DNA from: a virus
IMG/VR virus record: IMGVR_UViG_3300036985_004421
Coordinates: 1-64,000 of that record
Reading direction: 5' to 3' (one strand)
DNA length: 64,000 nucleotides
The first letter of the stretch is position 1; the number at the start of each line of letters is the position of its first letter. A program made the translations under genes and the position numbers. The notes below the pieces were generated by a model, which did no database searches, had not been told where the DNA came from, and saw only the letters and a list, made by a program, of their open reading frames with translations. This document shows, piece by piece, positions 14,339 to 22,872 of this stretch.

Positions 14339-14976
14339 TGTTTGACGTAATTCTATCTGGAATACCGCACGACAGCTCTAGTGAGCAAGGTGGTGCGTTG
14401 GTAATTGATACATCCTTGTTGCGCAAGGTTGTGTTGAATAAAAAAGGTGGCCTTGATTTAGAGTACGCAATTGATGTCTACGATGCAGAGCGTCAGGAAA
14501 CCATGACCACCAAGTTTGCATTGGATAGTCCTATACCGGTGCATGAGGATTTGACCAAGGTGTTTGTATTGCTTGGTGCCCACCTTGCGTATGTGACCGA
14601 TCAGGTTACTGACAAGACCAAAGGCTTGAGTAACCGTATTGTAAAGCAAGAGTGCATGGAGTCAGATGATGAAATCTTTGGCGCCATCTATTGCAAGCAA
14701 GTGGTATTAAAAGGCAAGCCTGATGAAGATGCTGCGGTAATGCTCTTTGGTGGCCGTAGGCTTAAAAACAAGCAGCATTTGGCATTGAATGGCAGCTTGG
14801 TTAAGCTTAATGAAGAGGATTCCACGTATTCAGAGGTAGGTCAATTGGAAAATCTGATTGAGGACTTACGCTATGAGATTAGCCTGTATCTAGGAGGTAA
14901 GCGGAAACCGTTTACTCAAATGGAGATAGGCTTTACTTCTGCAGACCAAGGGAAGAGATTGAAGAGATTGATGTAG
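14338..14976 (+). CDS. unrecognised 212-residue protein
   Basis: The protein is beta-rich at the N-terminus (DVILSGIPHDSSSEQGGALV) and mixed towards the C-terminus, ending in a basic helix (SADQGKRLKRLM). It is translationally coupled to the preceding gene and followed by a strong terminator, so the two form a small transcription unit separate from the rest of the late block. The function is unknown. Confidence 0.7.
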   Translation: MFDVILSGIPHDSSSEQGGALVIDTSLLRKVVLNKKGGLDLEYAIDVYDAERQETMTTKFALDSPIPVHEDLTKVFVLLGAHLAYVTDQVTDKTKGLSNRIVKQECMESDDEIFGAIYCKQVVLKGKPDEDAAVMLFGGRRLKNKQHLALNGSLVKLNEEDSTYSEVGQLENLIEDLRYEISLYLGGKRKPFTQMEIGFTSADQGKRLKRLM

Positions 14977-15003
14977 AGTAATTGGCACGTTGCTAAGAGA
15001 TAG

Positions 15004-15038
15004 AATCCCTTGTGGCTTAATTGCTGCAAGGGATTTTT
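15004..15038 (+). terminator. intrinsic terminator after the first two rightward genes
   Basis: A 9-bp perfect stem, AATCCCTTG/CAAGGGATT, is followed directly by a run of T. A new promoter-like box starts six bases beyond it, so this is a boundary between two transcription units. Confidence 0.75.
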
Positions 15039-15051
15039 ATTTCTATGTTTG
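15021..15051 (+). promoter_or_regulatory. TTG-N20-TATGTTTG promoter
   Basis: TTG (in the terminator loop) and TATGTTTG are separated by 20 bases, matching the Bacteroidota -33/-7 promoter pattern. Transcription would start near 15058, inside a GTTCACGAAC operator-like palindrome. The next ATG is 17 bases after the box. Confidence 0.6.
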
Positions 15052-15053
15052 TC

Positions 15054-15063
15054 GTTCACGAAC
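15054..15063 (+). promoter_or_regulatory. GTTCACGAAC operator-like palindrome
   Basis: This is an inverted-orientation match to the TGTTCGTGAAT repeats of the divergent region. It overlaps the expected transcription start of the promoter just upstream, the classic place for a repressor site. Confidence 0.5.
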
Positions 15064-15068
15064 AGCAC

Positions 15069-15347
15069 ATGATTCTATTACAGGTTGATTCTATTGCTAC
15101 TGCAGAACGCATCAGTCAACTTACGGTAAATGGTCTTTTGGCGCTGGCCGTAGTTATGCTTGGAGTCACATGTACTTACCTCTATAAACAACTTCGGGAT
15201 ATGCAGAAGGATGAAGTTAGTCGGGCTGAGGAGCGAACTGAAAAAATGATTGCTATTTCTACCGAAACAAAAAACGCCTTTCAGAACTTAACTGTAACAG
15301 CCACAGAGATTGTGGAAATTGTACGGGAATTGAAATATAAACCATAG
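15069..15347 (+). CDS. membrane protein with coiled-coil tail
   Basis: The start MILLQVDSIATAERISQLTV is chosen because the upstream in-frame starts lie in the terminator or in the promoter box. One membrane segment near residues 20-40 (GLLALAVVMLGVTCTYLY) is followed by a charged coiled coil (QKDEVSRAEERTEKMI). This is a possible holin-like or membrane adaptor protein. It opens the packaging gene group. Confidence 0.65.
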   Translation: MILLQVDSIATAERISQLTVNGLLALAVVMLGVTCTYLYKQLRDMQKDEVSRAEERTEKMIAISTETKNAFQNLTVTATEIVEIVRELKYKP

Positions 15348-15351
15348 TATC

Positions 15352-15603
15352 ATGAAATCAAACGTCAAAGAAATTTATGCTAAGTGCGACCAAGAGTTAG
15401 ACGGGTTGCTCTGTACCATAAAAGATTTTAATCAAAGCTTTCCATCATCAGAACTGAATACTAATAAAAAGCATGAGGTTCACAAAGAGGAACACGATAA
15501 AGCTTACTCAGAATACGTAAGCACACTGCAGCGATTCACGGTTCCAAGATTCATTATCGACTTGATTACCCTTGGGTTATTCTCCAAATACATCTACAGC
15601 TAA
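15352..15603 (+). CDS. unrecognised 83-residue protein
   Basis: The protein (MKSNVKEIYAKCDQELDGLL) is helical with a hydrophobic C-terminal stretch (PRFIIDLITLGLFSKYIYS) that may insert into or lie on the membrane. The stop and the next start share a base (TAATG). The function is unknown. Confidence 0.6.
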   Translation: MKSNVKEIYAKCDQELDGLLCTIKDFNQSFPSSELNTNKKHEVHKEEHDKAYSEYVSTLQRFTVPRFIIDLITLGLFSKYIYS

Positions 15604-16157
15604 TGCGTACAGCGATAGTCCTATCTTCAACCAACACGAAACACATACCTGTAGCCCAAGAGGACGTACAGATATTTTTATTGTCAGAGTCCTATGAAAC
15701 ATTTGAGAAAGCGTATAGCGACATTCATGAAACTGGTAATGCGGTTGTGCCCTGTAGTTCTGAGTGGGGTGGTCTTACTACAGTTTTAACTCATGCGTAT
15801 CAGAATCGGTATCAGTTTCTGAAATGGATTGGCCCAAGTGGGCAGCAAACATTCATTAAAAAAAACGTAGCCATCACCATCTTGATTGATGGGTCGTTTG
15901 GAATTTCATTGTATCAGTTACGCAGACTCATTCAGTTGGCCTACAAACGAACGCTGACCGAAGAGGAAGTGGTCAACTACATTTTTGATTTGAACTACAC
16001 ATCGAACGGCATTATCTACGATATTGCTAAGTGGTCAGGAATAACAGTACCAGAGCACATTGCTCCATTGTCATTGAATGATGCACAGGTGTATATCGCT
16101 CGTTGGGGTGGAGTACCTGGGGCGGAACGATTCAAAACTTCATACGCCATAAAATGA
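15603..16157 (+). CDS. unrecognised 184-residue protein
   Basis: This soluble alpha/beta protein (MRTAIVLSSTNTKHIPVAQE) has NVAITILIDGSFGISLYQLR near the middle and a helical C-terminal third. It overlaps the next start by four bases. It is part of the small-gene run before the terminase and its function is not recognised. Confidence 0.65.
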   Translation: MRTAIVLSSTNTKHIPVAQEDVQIFLLSESYETFEKAYSDIHETGNAVVPCSSEWGGLTTVLTHAYQNRYQFLKWIGPSGQQTFIKKNVAITILIDGSFGISLYQLRRLIQLAYKRTLTEEEVVNYIFDLNYTSNGIIYDIAKWSGITVPEHIAPLSLNDAQVYIARWGGVPGAERFKTSYAIK

Positions 16158-16534
16158 TAATCTACACTTCCTTGTTTGCGTTGATATGCGCTATGGTGGT
16201 AGTGCCAATGTGGTGTCTTGGGCTTCGACTTATTACTGACTATCCTTCGGGTGGTAATTTTGAGTTTCTAAATCAATTTGAGATAGAACAGCGCAGTAAG
16301 TTGTTTTGGAAAGTCAGGAAGTACTTTCTTGAGAACCATCCATTTTGGGGAAAGCCTATCATTACTTGCGTAAGCTGCATGCCATCAATCCATACGTTGT
16401 ACGTGATGATGATACTGTATGTCGGCCTAGAGGTATCATTCACACTTTGGTTTATTCCAAGCTATATCTTTGTGGCTGTATCTTCCAGTTTCGTTACAGG
16501 GTACTGGTGGTCTAAATTCAAGCACAATGGGTGA
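16154..16534 (+). CDS. three-segment membrane protein with CVSCMPS motif
   Basis: The start MIIYTSLFALICAMVVVPMW follows an ATGA overlap. Three hydrophobic segments are visible: residues 2-22, about 80-100 (LYVMMILYVGLEVSFTLWF) and about 100-120. The motif ITCVSCMPSIH before the second segment recurs in membrane proteins of Bacteroidota phages and resembles the DUF1360 layout. It may be involved in membrane modification or superinfection exclusion. Confidence 0.7.
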   Translation: MIIYTSLFALICAMVVVPMWCLGLRLITDYPSGGNFEFLNQFEIEQRSKLFWKVRKYFLENHPFWGKPIITCVSCMPSIHTLYVMMILYVGLEVSFTLWFIPSYIFVAVSSSFVTGYWWSKFKHNG

Positions 16535-16814
16535 TAAATCGAAACGTAATCGACTGGCAGGAACCACTAAGGGTAAAAGTGACTCTGCAAAATTTTACCA
16601 TGACAATCCGGACGCGCGGAAAAAGAAGCAAGAGTATGATAAAGCCTACCACAGCACACCAGAACGAAAGAAGTACAGAACCGAACTCAACAAGGAGAAT
16701 CGAAAGGCGGCACATAAAGTTGGGGACGGAAAAGATGCGAGCCATACCAAATCAGGAAAGATGGTCGTTGAAAGTCAATCTGCAAACAGAGCTAGAAACA
16801 GAGGAAAGAAGTAG
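16527..16814 (+). CDS. small basic phage protein with GDGKDxxH motif
   Basis: This 95-residue protein starts MGDKSKRNRLAGTTKGKSDS, overlapping the previous gene by eight bases. It is very basic and contains YDKAYHSTPERKKYRTELNK, then GDGKDASHTKSGK and SQSANRARNRGK. The order 'GDGKDv.H.....(v)....NR.RNRg' is seen in a conserved phage protein usually next to packaging or structural genes, with an HNH-like look but no proven nuclease activity. It is probably DNA-bound in the virion. Confidence 0.75.
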   Translation: MGDKSKRNRLAGTTKGKSDSAKFYHDNPDARKKKQEYDKAYHSTPERKKYRTELNKENRKAAHKVGDGKDASHTKSGKMVVESQSANRARNRGKK

Positions 16815-17055
16815 GTTCTTTCTCATTCTGCTATCTGACGTTTACATCACCTATCGCCCGTATCAAAGTCGGGAAATCAAGAAAGTACGAGTAAAAGATT
16901 TTATCAGTAATTGGTGGTGCGGCCAGCTGCTCTTGGATATTCCAAAAAAGCAATTCATAGAGCAGGTTGTACGTAGAGCAGGGTTGAAAACCACAGGCTC
17001 GAAACCTATTGATTTGAATCATGTAACACTAGAGTTCAAAAACCTCGTAGGATGA
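16735..17055 (+). CDS. unrecognised 106-residue protein
   Basis: The frame is open much further upstream, but the first plausible ATG (MRAIPNQERWSLKVNLQTEL) gives an 80-base overlap with the preceding gene; a later TTG is also possible. The body contains YITYRPYQSREIKKVRVKDF and a helix, VVRRAGLKTTG. It may be a packaging accessory protein. Confidence in the exact start is low. Confidence 0.5.
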   Translation: MRAIPNQERWSLKVNLQTELETEERSRFFLILLSDVYITYRPYQSREIKKVRVKDFISNWWCGQLLLDIPKKQFIEQVVRRAGLKTTGSKPIDLNHVTLEFKNLVG

Positions 17056-17609
17056 TAGGGCCCATATTTAGTATCAATGCTCAAGGTGACTTTGGAATCA
17101 TAGATGATCGTCTATATCTAGTTCCAGAGTTTCGTGAAATGCTTGCAAAGCCGAATGGCATTAAGCTTATGCAGTACACGTATTGTATCTGTGACTACTA
17201 CTCCCCTTACATACGCATTAGCGACCCTGACGATAGGGTACTGAAAGTATCGAACGACATTCTCAAGGGTACGCTGACGGAGGATGAAAAGGAATTGGTG
17301 CGCAAAGCCACCAAAGCGTATAAGGATCTGCAGGAGCATCCTCTCATGGAGCAGTACGATGTAATGAAGCGTATGCGTACCTTGATGCAGAATAAAATCG
17401 ACACGCTTGGTCAAAATGATGGGTCAAAAGCATCTGACATCATGGCCTTGTCACAGCAACTTGTAAAGTACACGATGGACATGGAGAAGGTGGAAGAGCA
17501 AATTCGCGTTAAGAACAACAAGATTGGTGGTCTATCGAATATCAAGCGTTCCTTATCAATCTATGAGGAACGGGTATTCAAGAAACAAAGGTCAAATGAA
17601 TCTGAATGA
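17052..17609 (+). CDS. candidate small terminase subunit
   Basis: This 185-residue protein lies immediately upstream of the large terminase with an ATGA overlap on both sides. It has a helical N-terminal region, EKELVRKATKAYKDLQEHPL, and a long probable coiled coil (LVKYTMDMEKVEEQIRVKNN) near the C-terminus, followed by a basic tail. Position and helical make-up fit a DNA-recognition packaging subunit, but no helix-turn-helix was identified. Confidence 0.6.
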   Translation: MIGPIFSINAQGDFGIIDDRLYLVPEFREMLAKPNGIKLMQYTYCICDYYSPYIRISDPDDRVLKVSNDILKGTLTEDEKELVRKATKAYKDLQEHPLMEQYDVMKRMRTLMQNKIDTLGQNDGSKASDIMALSQQLVKYTMDMEKVEEQIRVKNNKIGGLSNIKRSLSIYEERVFKKQRSNESE

Positions 17610-19549
17610 TTTACGGAATAGACTATGCTCCTGTTGTTCGCTATGGCATTCCAAATAGAAGGGATGGCGAAGGAGCGTATGAGTTGTTCTGGGATGAAGA
17701 AACCAATCGCATAGAGAACGGCTACAAGCCACCATTAGGAACATGGATTCCTGGGAATTATTATTTCTATCTAAACTACGGAACCATACGTGGATTTCCA
17801 GAAGGGCCGAACGGCAAACGTGCCGCCAAGCCAATACCAATGAAACCCATTTACCGTGATGGCGACCATCATGTGTTTCAGCATCTGCATCAGTGCAAGG
17901 TAGATGGGTGGGGTGCTATCTTGCCCAAAGGCCGTAGACGGGGGTACTCATGGATGATTGACCATGTGGTGCTACATGAGTTCATCACATCGGAATCTGC
18001 ACAGATGGCCGTAGGTTCTCAAGGAGAGCCAAACAAGGGGTACGTCAAAGAATTTAGAAACAAGTTCGACCTATCGTTATCACGCCTACCAGACGAGTTG
18101 CGCCCAAGCTTGGGCCTAGAGGACAATATGGAGTTGCTTCGCACAGGATGGTCCGACACGGTGAATGGCGAGAAACGAGAGTATGGCCTGATGAATATCA
18201 TTCATTGGGTGAACTTTGCAAACCCTGACAAGCTTCGTGGTCTGCAGTTATCGTTATGCGTATGGGAAGAAGCAGGTGAGATTGACCACTTACTTTCATC
18301 ATTCCTTGCTACTCTGGAATGTTTTAAGGAAGGTGACTGGATGTTTGGCCTACCAATTATCGGTGGTACATCGAATAAGATTCGCCATGATTCCATGGAC
18401 TTCCAAGAAATGTGTGAAAACGCAGAGGACAAGTACCATCTACGTCCGTTGTTTTTGGATGCCACTACATGCTACTTTCCAATGTACGACACCAAGACGG
18501 GTATTAGTGACCGCGAAGGAGCGAAAGCTTTGCATGAGGCCAATCTAAAACGATTGAAAAAGACGGACGGAAACGGCAACAATACTGCGTACTGGACATA
18601 CCGCCAAGAATATCCACAAGAATGGTCCGACCTATGGCTGACCTATGGCTCTACAACATTTGACTTAGAGATAATCAACAATCAGATTGCTTACCTCTCC
18701 ACAAGTGAATCTTCAATGCAAGGGGTGGAGTATGGAGAGCTTGAGTGGCCAAAGGATAAAGACGGTAATGAGATAGAGGGTGGTATGCCTATTTGGGTGC
18801 CGAAATTGGATGGCAAGCTTCTCAAGTGTGCCGACAATCTACCTCACTTGCAGAACGCGCACAGCGCGGGATATGACCCGTACTTCATTGATGATTCGGT
18901 AAACGGTGGTAACCGTAATGCTGACCCCGACAATTCAAAAGCAGCATGTGTGGTGCGCAGAAGATACATTGATGGCAATACGCTAGGAGATATGCCATCT
19001 ATGCTCTACTTTGACAGGCCGTATCTAAAAGAGGAAAGCTACATGTACACATGGAAAATGTGTGTGTACTACAACACGCAGGTCTTGGCTGAAACTGGTG
19101 ACGACATGTTCTTTAAGTTCTTCATCGATCGCAAAATTGCACGATTCCTAAAGCCAAGGCCAATAGCTGCAGAAAGCCCAAACAGCGAAGCGCAGAACCG
19201 GTATGGTGTAAACATGAAAGGCTATCAAAAAGCATTGGCCGAAGGATTAGCTGATAATGATTTGAAACGCAATATTTCTAACCACAGGATGATACCATTG
19301 CTCAAGCAATTGGCGGTGTACGGAACTAAGAATACGGACATTGCAATGGCCTATATGATTGCGCTTATCCATGACTATGACATGAGTAGAATCATGGTCA
19401 CTGACCAAGCTGATGAAGTAGAGAAATTGAAGCTGCCATCATTCAGTGAAGTGAATGGTAGAATTGTATCTAATTTTGGAGCAACCAGTAGAGAGAGGTT
19501 AAGCAGTACAGGCAATTCATTTTCAGAACGTTTTAACTACGGATACTAA
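17606..19549 (+). CDS. terL: large terminase subunit (packaging ATPase-nuclease)
   Basis: This 647-residue protein drives DNA into the procapsid and cuts the concatemer. The ATPase has a Walker A-like LPKGRRRGYSW at about 106-116 and Walker B LCVWEEAGE at about 217-225, in which the acidic pair is preceded by Trp. The RNase H-like nuclease has GYDPYFIDD near 422-430 and a late acidic residue in NTDIAMAYM near residue 578. The NYYFYLNYG segment before Walker A is typical of Bacteroidota crAss-like terminases. It overlaps the portal start by one base. Confidence 0.92.
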   Translation: MIYGIDYAPVVRYGIPNRRDGEGAYELFWDEETNRIENGYKPPLGTWIPGNYYFYLNYGTIRGFPEGPNGKRAAKPIPMKPIYRDGDHHVFQHLHQCKVDGWGAILPKGRRRGYSWMIDHVVLHEFITSESAQMAVGSQGEPNKGYVKEFRNKFDLSLSRLPDELRPSLGLEDNMELLRTGWSDTVNGEKREYGLMNIIHWVNFANPDKLRGLQLSLCVWEEAGEIDHLLSSFLATLECFKEGDWMFGLPIIGGTSNKIRHDSMDFQEMCENAEDKYHLRPLFLDATTCYFPMYDTKTGISDREGAKALHEANLKRLKKTDGNGNNTAYWTYRQEYPQEWSDLWLTYGSTTFDLEIINNQIAYLSTSESSMQGVEYGELEWPKDKDGNEIEGGMPIWVPKLDGKLLKCADNLPHLQNAHSAGYDPYFIDDSVNGGNRNADPDNSKAACVVRRRYIDGNTLGDMPSMLYFDRPYLKEESYMYTWKMCVYYNTQVLAETGDDMFFKFFIDRKIARFLKPRPIAAESPNSEAQNRYGVNMKGYQKALAEGLADNDLKRNISNHRMIPLLKQLAVYGTKNTDIAMAYMIALIHDYDMSRIMVTDQADEVEKLKLPSFSEVNGRIVSNFGATSRERLSSTGNSFSERFNYGY

Positions 19550-21777
19550 TGTTTCCATCTACACTTGTACCACGCAACAAAGCCGCTAAGGAAGAGTGGC
19601 TAACCAATTGGGGCAATGCCATCAGCAATGCTACCGGATCCAATTATACAAGACGTTTACATAGACTGCACTCCAATTGGCAGCATTACTATGGAAATAC
19701 AAACACCGAGGATTTCAGATACATGACTGAAATGTATGGCCTAAGAACGCCAGCTCGTTTTGTTGGATATCCATTCCTCTACAAATTGGTAGAAGCGTTG
19801 GTCGGAGAGTCAAGCGGAGATACATTGGAGTTCTCTGTAGAGTGCGTAGATAGCGACATCATATCCTCAAAACTTGAGAAACGAATAGAAGCCGGCACCA
19901 ATGTTCTAACTGCAGGACTACGAAAAATACTAGGCAATGTGAGTAAGCAAGACTTATTCCAACAGGAAGGTGTAGTAGATGAATTACCCGACAACATTGC
20001 TGCACTGGACGAAATGAGTTTTCATGATAATGTGGAAGTGGGTATGATGTATGTCATGCGCCACCTGCAGCAGAAGTATGACCTGGATCTCATCTTTGAG
20101 GAAGGTATGCGCGAAATGGCCATCAGCTATTCGCCTACCTATCGTGTGTATGTAAAGAACGGTGACCCATTTGCCGAAGTAGTCAGCCCGTCAAGAATAA
20201 CCTATGGCGCTCACGAAAGTTTGAAATGGTTACAGTACGCTCCATGGGTACGTGACGAACAGGAGATACCATTGGCTCATGTCATAGACGAATACCGCCA
20301 CGTATTAACGCCAGAGGATATTCGAAAGTTTGAAGGATGGATGTCAGGTGGTGAAATTAAATCTTCTGATGGTGCTATTCCTTGGGCCAAGTGGGGGCGT
20401 TACGATACAGAGAACAAACAGATACTGCTTCGTGTAGTGCGGTGGGAGTTCATGGCTATAGAGGAAATTGCGATGCGCCAAAGCGCGAATAAGTATGCTC
20501 CTAATATGCCATTCCTAAAAATAGTTGCAGGTGATACAGACTCTAAGGATGTGAAGCGCAAGCCTATCAATATGGTGTATCAGGGTGTGATGATAGCTGG
20601 AAAGCATTATGACAAGCGATTACGCAATGACCAAGTACGTCACAATGAAGATTACGCTCAAACACATTTGAGCTACTTCGGCTGCGTAAAGAATGGCATC
20701 AGCATTATTGATGCTACCAAGGAACTATCGAACATGATGTGTATCGTGATGTTCCACATAGAATCGATGCTGAATAGGGCAGGTGGTCGTGCGGTGGTAT
20801 ATGACCTTGCACAGAAGCCAAAGAACATACCGTTGGAAGATATTTTCTACCATGCCAAGGAAGGGGGTATCATCTTCATCAATACCAAAGAAGAGGGTAG
20901 TCAGCTTTCGCGAGGATTCAATCAGTTCCAACAAATTGACTTCACCTTATCCAGTTCTATTGAACAACTGTTTCGTTTGAAAGCAATGTTGGAAGACACC
21001 ATGTCTAGCATTACCGGCATCAATCCAAACAGAACTGGTGAAGGTCACCATGACGAAACGGCCAAGAACAATAGCAGCAAAATTCAGCAGTCTACTTACA
21101 TCACCCAAGCGATGTATGACGACCACTACAAGGTAGTACAGGATGTGTTTAATGAGTTGTTGAACTTGGTGAAAATTGCATGGAATGACGACAACGAAAG
21201 GCTCGTCACAGTATTTGGAGATAGAGGACGGGAAATAATCAAATTGATGAAAGACTGGTTGGGTCACCATTACGGTCTGTATATCAAGAACTCTCAAAAG
21301 GAGAAAGCCAAAAAGCAAAACATTATGGACCTTGGGCGCCAAGCCCTTGCTTCGGGCCAAATAGGGTTTGAGCAAATCCTAATGATGGGCAATAAATCGA
21401 ACTCTAAAGAAATAGAGCGCGTATTCAAAAAGTCCATGGCAATTATGAAAAAGGAATCTGCAGCAAGTCAAAATGCTAAGATGCAATCAGAGGAAGCTGA
21501 TAGGCAGTTAAAGCGCGAAGAGATACAGTCACGCATTGTAGCTGCACGTATTGAAGCTGGTGCCTACGTGGAAACGAAACGTCTGGAAATATCTGCGCAG
21601 TACGGATTAGCCGACAGTCAGAACATGACCAAGCTTGCACAAGTAGCCGCTGAGAGCACGAACTCACTTGATAAGATAGTCGAAGAGGCTAAGGTAAAAT
21701 CAGGCGAGGAAATGGCTGCTATGCAACCACAACAACTACAAAATACAAATCCGCAACAGCCTGTTGCAACTGAATAA
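19549..21777 (+). CDS. portal protein
   Basis: This 742-residue protein directly follows the terminase. It forms the dodecameric DNA channel at one capsid vertex. The N-terminal third contains RTPARFVGYPFLYKLVEALV, typical of crAss-like portals. The C-terminal 150 residues are helical and Gln/Ala-rich (KREEIQSRIVAARIEAGAYV), the barrel or tunnel-extension region expected for portals. The tail ends in a low-complexity Gln/Pro segment. Function is assigned from position, length and fold pattern. Confidence 0.85.
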   Translation: MFPSTLVPRNKAAKEEWLTNWGNAISNATGSNYTRRLHRLHSNWQHYYGNTNTEDFRYMTEMYGLRTPARFVGYPFLYKLVEALVGESSGDTLEFSVECVDSDIISSKLEKRIEAGTNVLTAGLRKILGNVSKQDLFQQEGVVDELPDNIAALDEMSFHDNVEVGMMYVMRHLQQKYDLDLIFEEGMREMAISYSPTYRVYVKNGDPFAEVVSPSRITYGAHESLKWLQYAPWVRDEQEIPLAHVIDEYRHVLTPEDIRKFEGWMSGGEIKSSDGAIPWAKWGRYDTENKQILLRVVRWEFMAIEEIAMRQSANKYAPNMPFLKIVAGDTDSKDVKRKPINMVYQGVMIAGKHYDKRLRNDQVRHNEDYAQTHLSYFGCVKNGISIIDATKELSNMMCIVMFHIESMLNRAGGRAVVYDLAQKPKNIPLEDIFYHAKEGGIIFINTKEEGSQLSRGFNQFQQIDFTLSSSIEQLFRLKAMLEDTMSSITGINPNRTGEGHHDETAKNNSSKIQQSTYITQAMYDDHYKVVQDVFNELLNLVKIAWNDDNERLVTVFGDRGREIIKLMKDWLGHHYGLYIKNSQKEKAKKQNIMDLGRQALASGQIGFEQILMMGNKSNSKEIERVFKKSMAIMKKESAASQNAKMQSEEADRQLKREEIQSRIVAARIEAGAYVETKRLEISAQYGLADSQNMTKLAQVAAESTNSLDKIVEEAKVKSGEEMAAMQPQQLQNTNPQQPVATE

Positions 21778-21795
21778 GGTTTCTCTCTATATTTG
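21764..21795 (+). promoter_or_regulatory. TTG-N21-TATATTTG promoter before the scaffold and capsid genes
   Basis: TATATTTG matches TAnnTTTG exactly, with a TTG 21 bases before it inside the portal 3' end. Transcription would start about 7 bases downstream. The ATG of the scaffold-like protein is 21 bases after the box. It provides extra expression for capsid genes. Confidence 0.6.
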
Positions 21796-21816
21796 AGCGC
21801 ACCTAAAACTAATGAT

Positions 21817-22842
21817 ATGGTAGTTGACGCACAAGGTAATGTAGTGGCCGCAGAACCCCAAGGGTTCGATGCAAATGCTTTCTTGACAGGAAGGAATACA
21901 GAGGTACTTGGAGGTAAGCCAGAAGGGGCTGCTGCTCCGATTGTACAACAACAAGTTCAAGTAGATACGCCAGCGCCAGTATCGGCTGCTAGTGTAGCTC
22001 AAGCAGAAGCAGAAGCCGCTTTCAACCTTACGCTCTCTCAACATGCGGCAAGTCGTTTGACTGAACGCTTAGGTGTTACGGACGAAAATCCATTAACAGA
22101 GGATCGATTACTCGAATACTTTGACAACATAGAGCGTAATGAATCAACCCTACGCGCTCAATTGGTGGAGAGTGGAGTGTACGATAGCGAAGTTATCAAG
22201 GACATTGAAAAAACTAAGGCGCTATCAAAAGAGGATGCTGTAAAGCAGCACCTAATTGCTTTAGGTTTGGATGAAGAGGATGCAGCCACTCGCGTGGAAA
22301 TCCTAGAGAGCACTGGTGGAATTGACAGCATTTACAACAAGTATGTCGCTTCATTGGATGCTAAAAAACAAGTAGAAATTGACCGCCTTAAAGCAGAAAA
22401 TGCACAGGCGATAGATAAACGTTCCCGTGGTTTGAACGGCTCAATGAGTCAGGAAGAAGCGGGAAAGCTCACCACTCTGCTCAATGAGCAACTACAGGAC
22501 GTGAGCACGATTGCTGGTGTGAGTTTTGGCTCTACACCAGAAGAAGCCCAAGCAAACAAAGCTGCTCATGTGGAGTACTTAGTTTCTGGCAAGTTTGAAA
22601 AAGACCTTAGAGAAAACCCGACTGTGTATGCACAGATGGCGTTTGTCTTTAAGAACCTCAAGACCATTCAGAGCGTTGCTATTAGCAAGGGCGCTGAGTT
22701 GGGTAAGGCTGCGATTCTAAGCAAGATTCAAAATCCAACGACACCAAAATCAGGGCAACCCCCTGTGCCGATGGGTAATGGAGCTGCTTTTGATCCAGTA
22801 GCATTTAATCAAGGACGACAAGCGGCTCAATCTCAAAAATAA
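21817..22842 (+). CDS. probable capsid scaffolding protein
   Basis: The ATG of MVVDAQGNVVAAEPQGFDAN is chosen; the TTG eight codons upstream is part of the promoter box. The protein has 341 residues, an acidic and Gln/Ala-rich N-terminus, a helical middle with several Glu/Lys clusters (DIEKTKALSKEDAVKQHLIA) and a Gly/Pro/Gln-rich C-terminus. This make-up and the position between portal and major capsid protein are typical of scaffolds. It would help shape the procapsid and leave before DNA packaging. Confidence 0.75.
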   Translation: MVVDAQGNVVAAEPQGFDANAFLTGRNTEVLGGKPEGAAAPIVQQQVQVDTPAPVSAASVAQAEAEAAFNLTLSQHAASRLTERLGVTDENPLTEDRLLEYFDNIERNESTLRAQLVESGVYDSEVIKDIEKTKALSKEDAVKQHLIALGLDEEDAATRVEILESTGGIDSIYNKYVASLDAKKQVEIDRLKAENAQAIDKRSRGLNGSMSQEEAGKLTTLLNEQLQDVSTIAGVSFGSTPEEAQANKAAHVEYLVSGKFEKDLRENPTVYAQMAFVFKNLKTIQSVAISKGAELGKAAILSKIQNPTTPKSGQPPVPMGNGAAFDPVAFNQGRQAAQSQK

Positions 22843-22872
22843 AGCCTACTTCGTCCTTAAATCCCATTTGTT

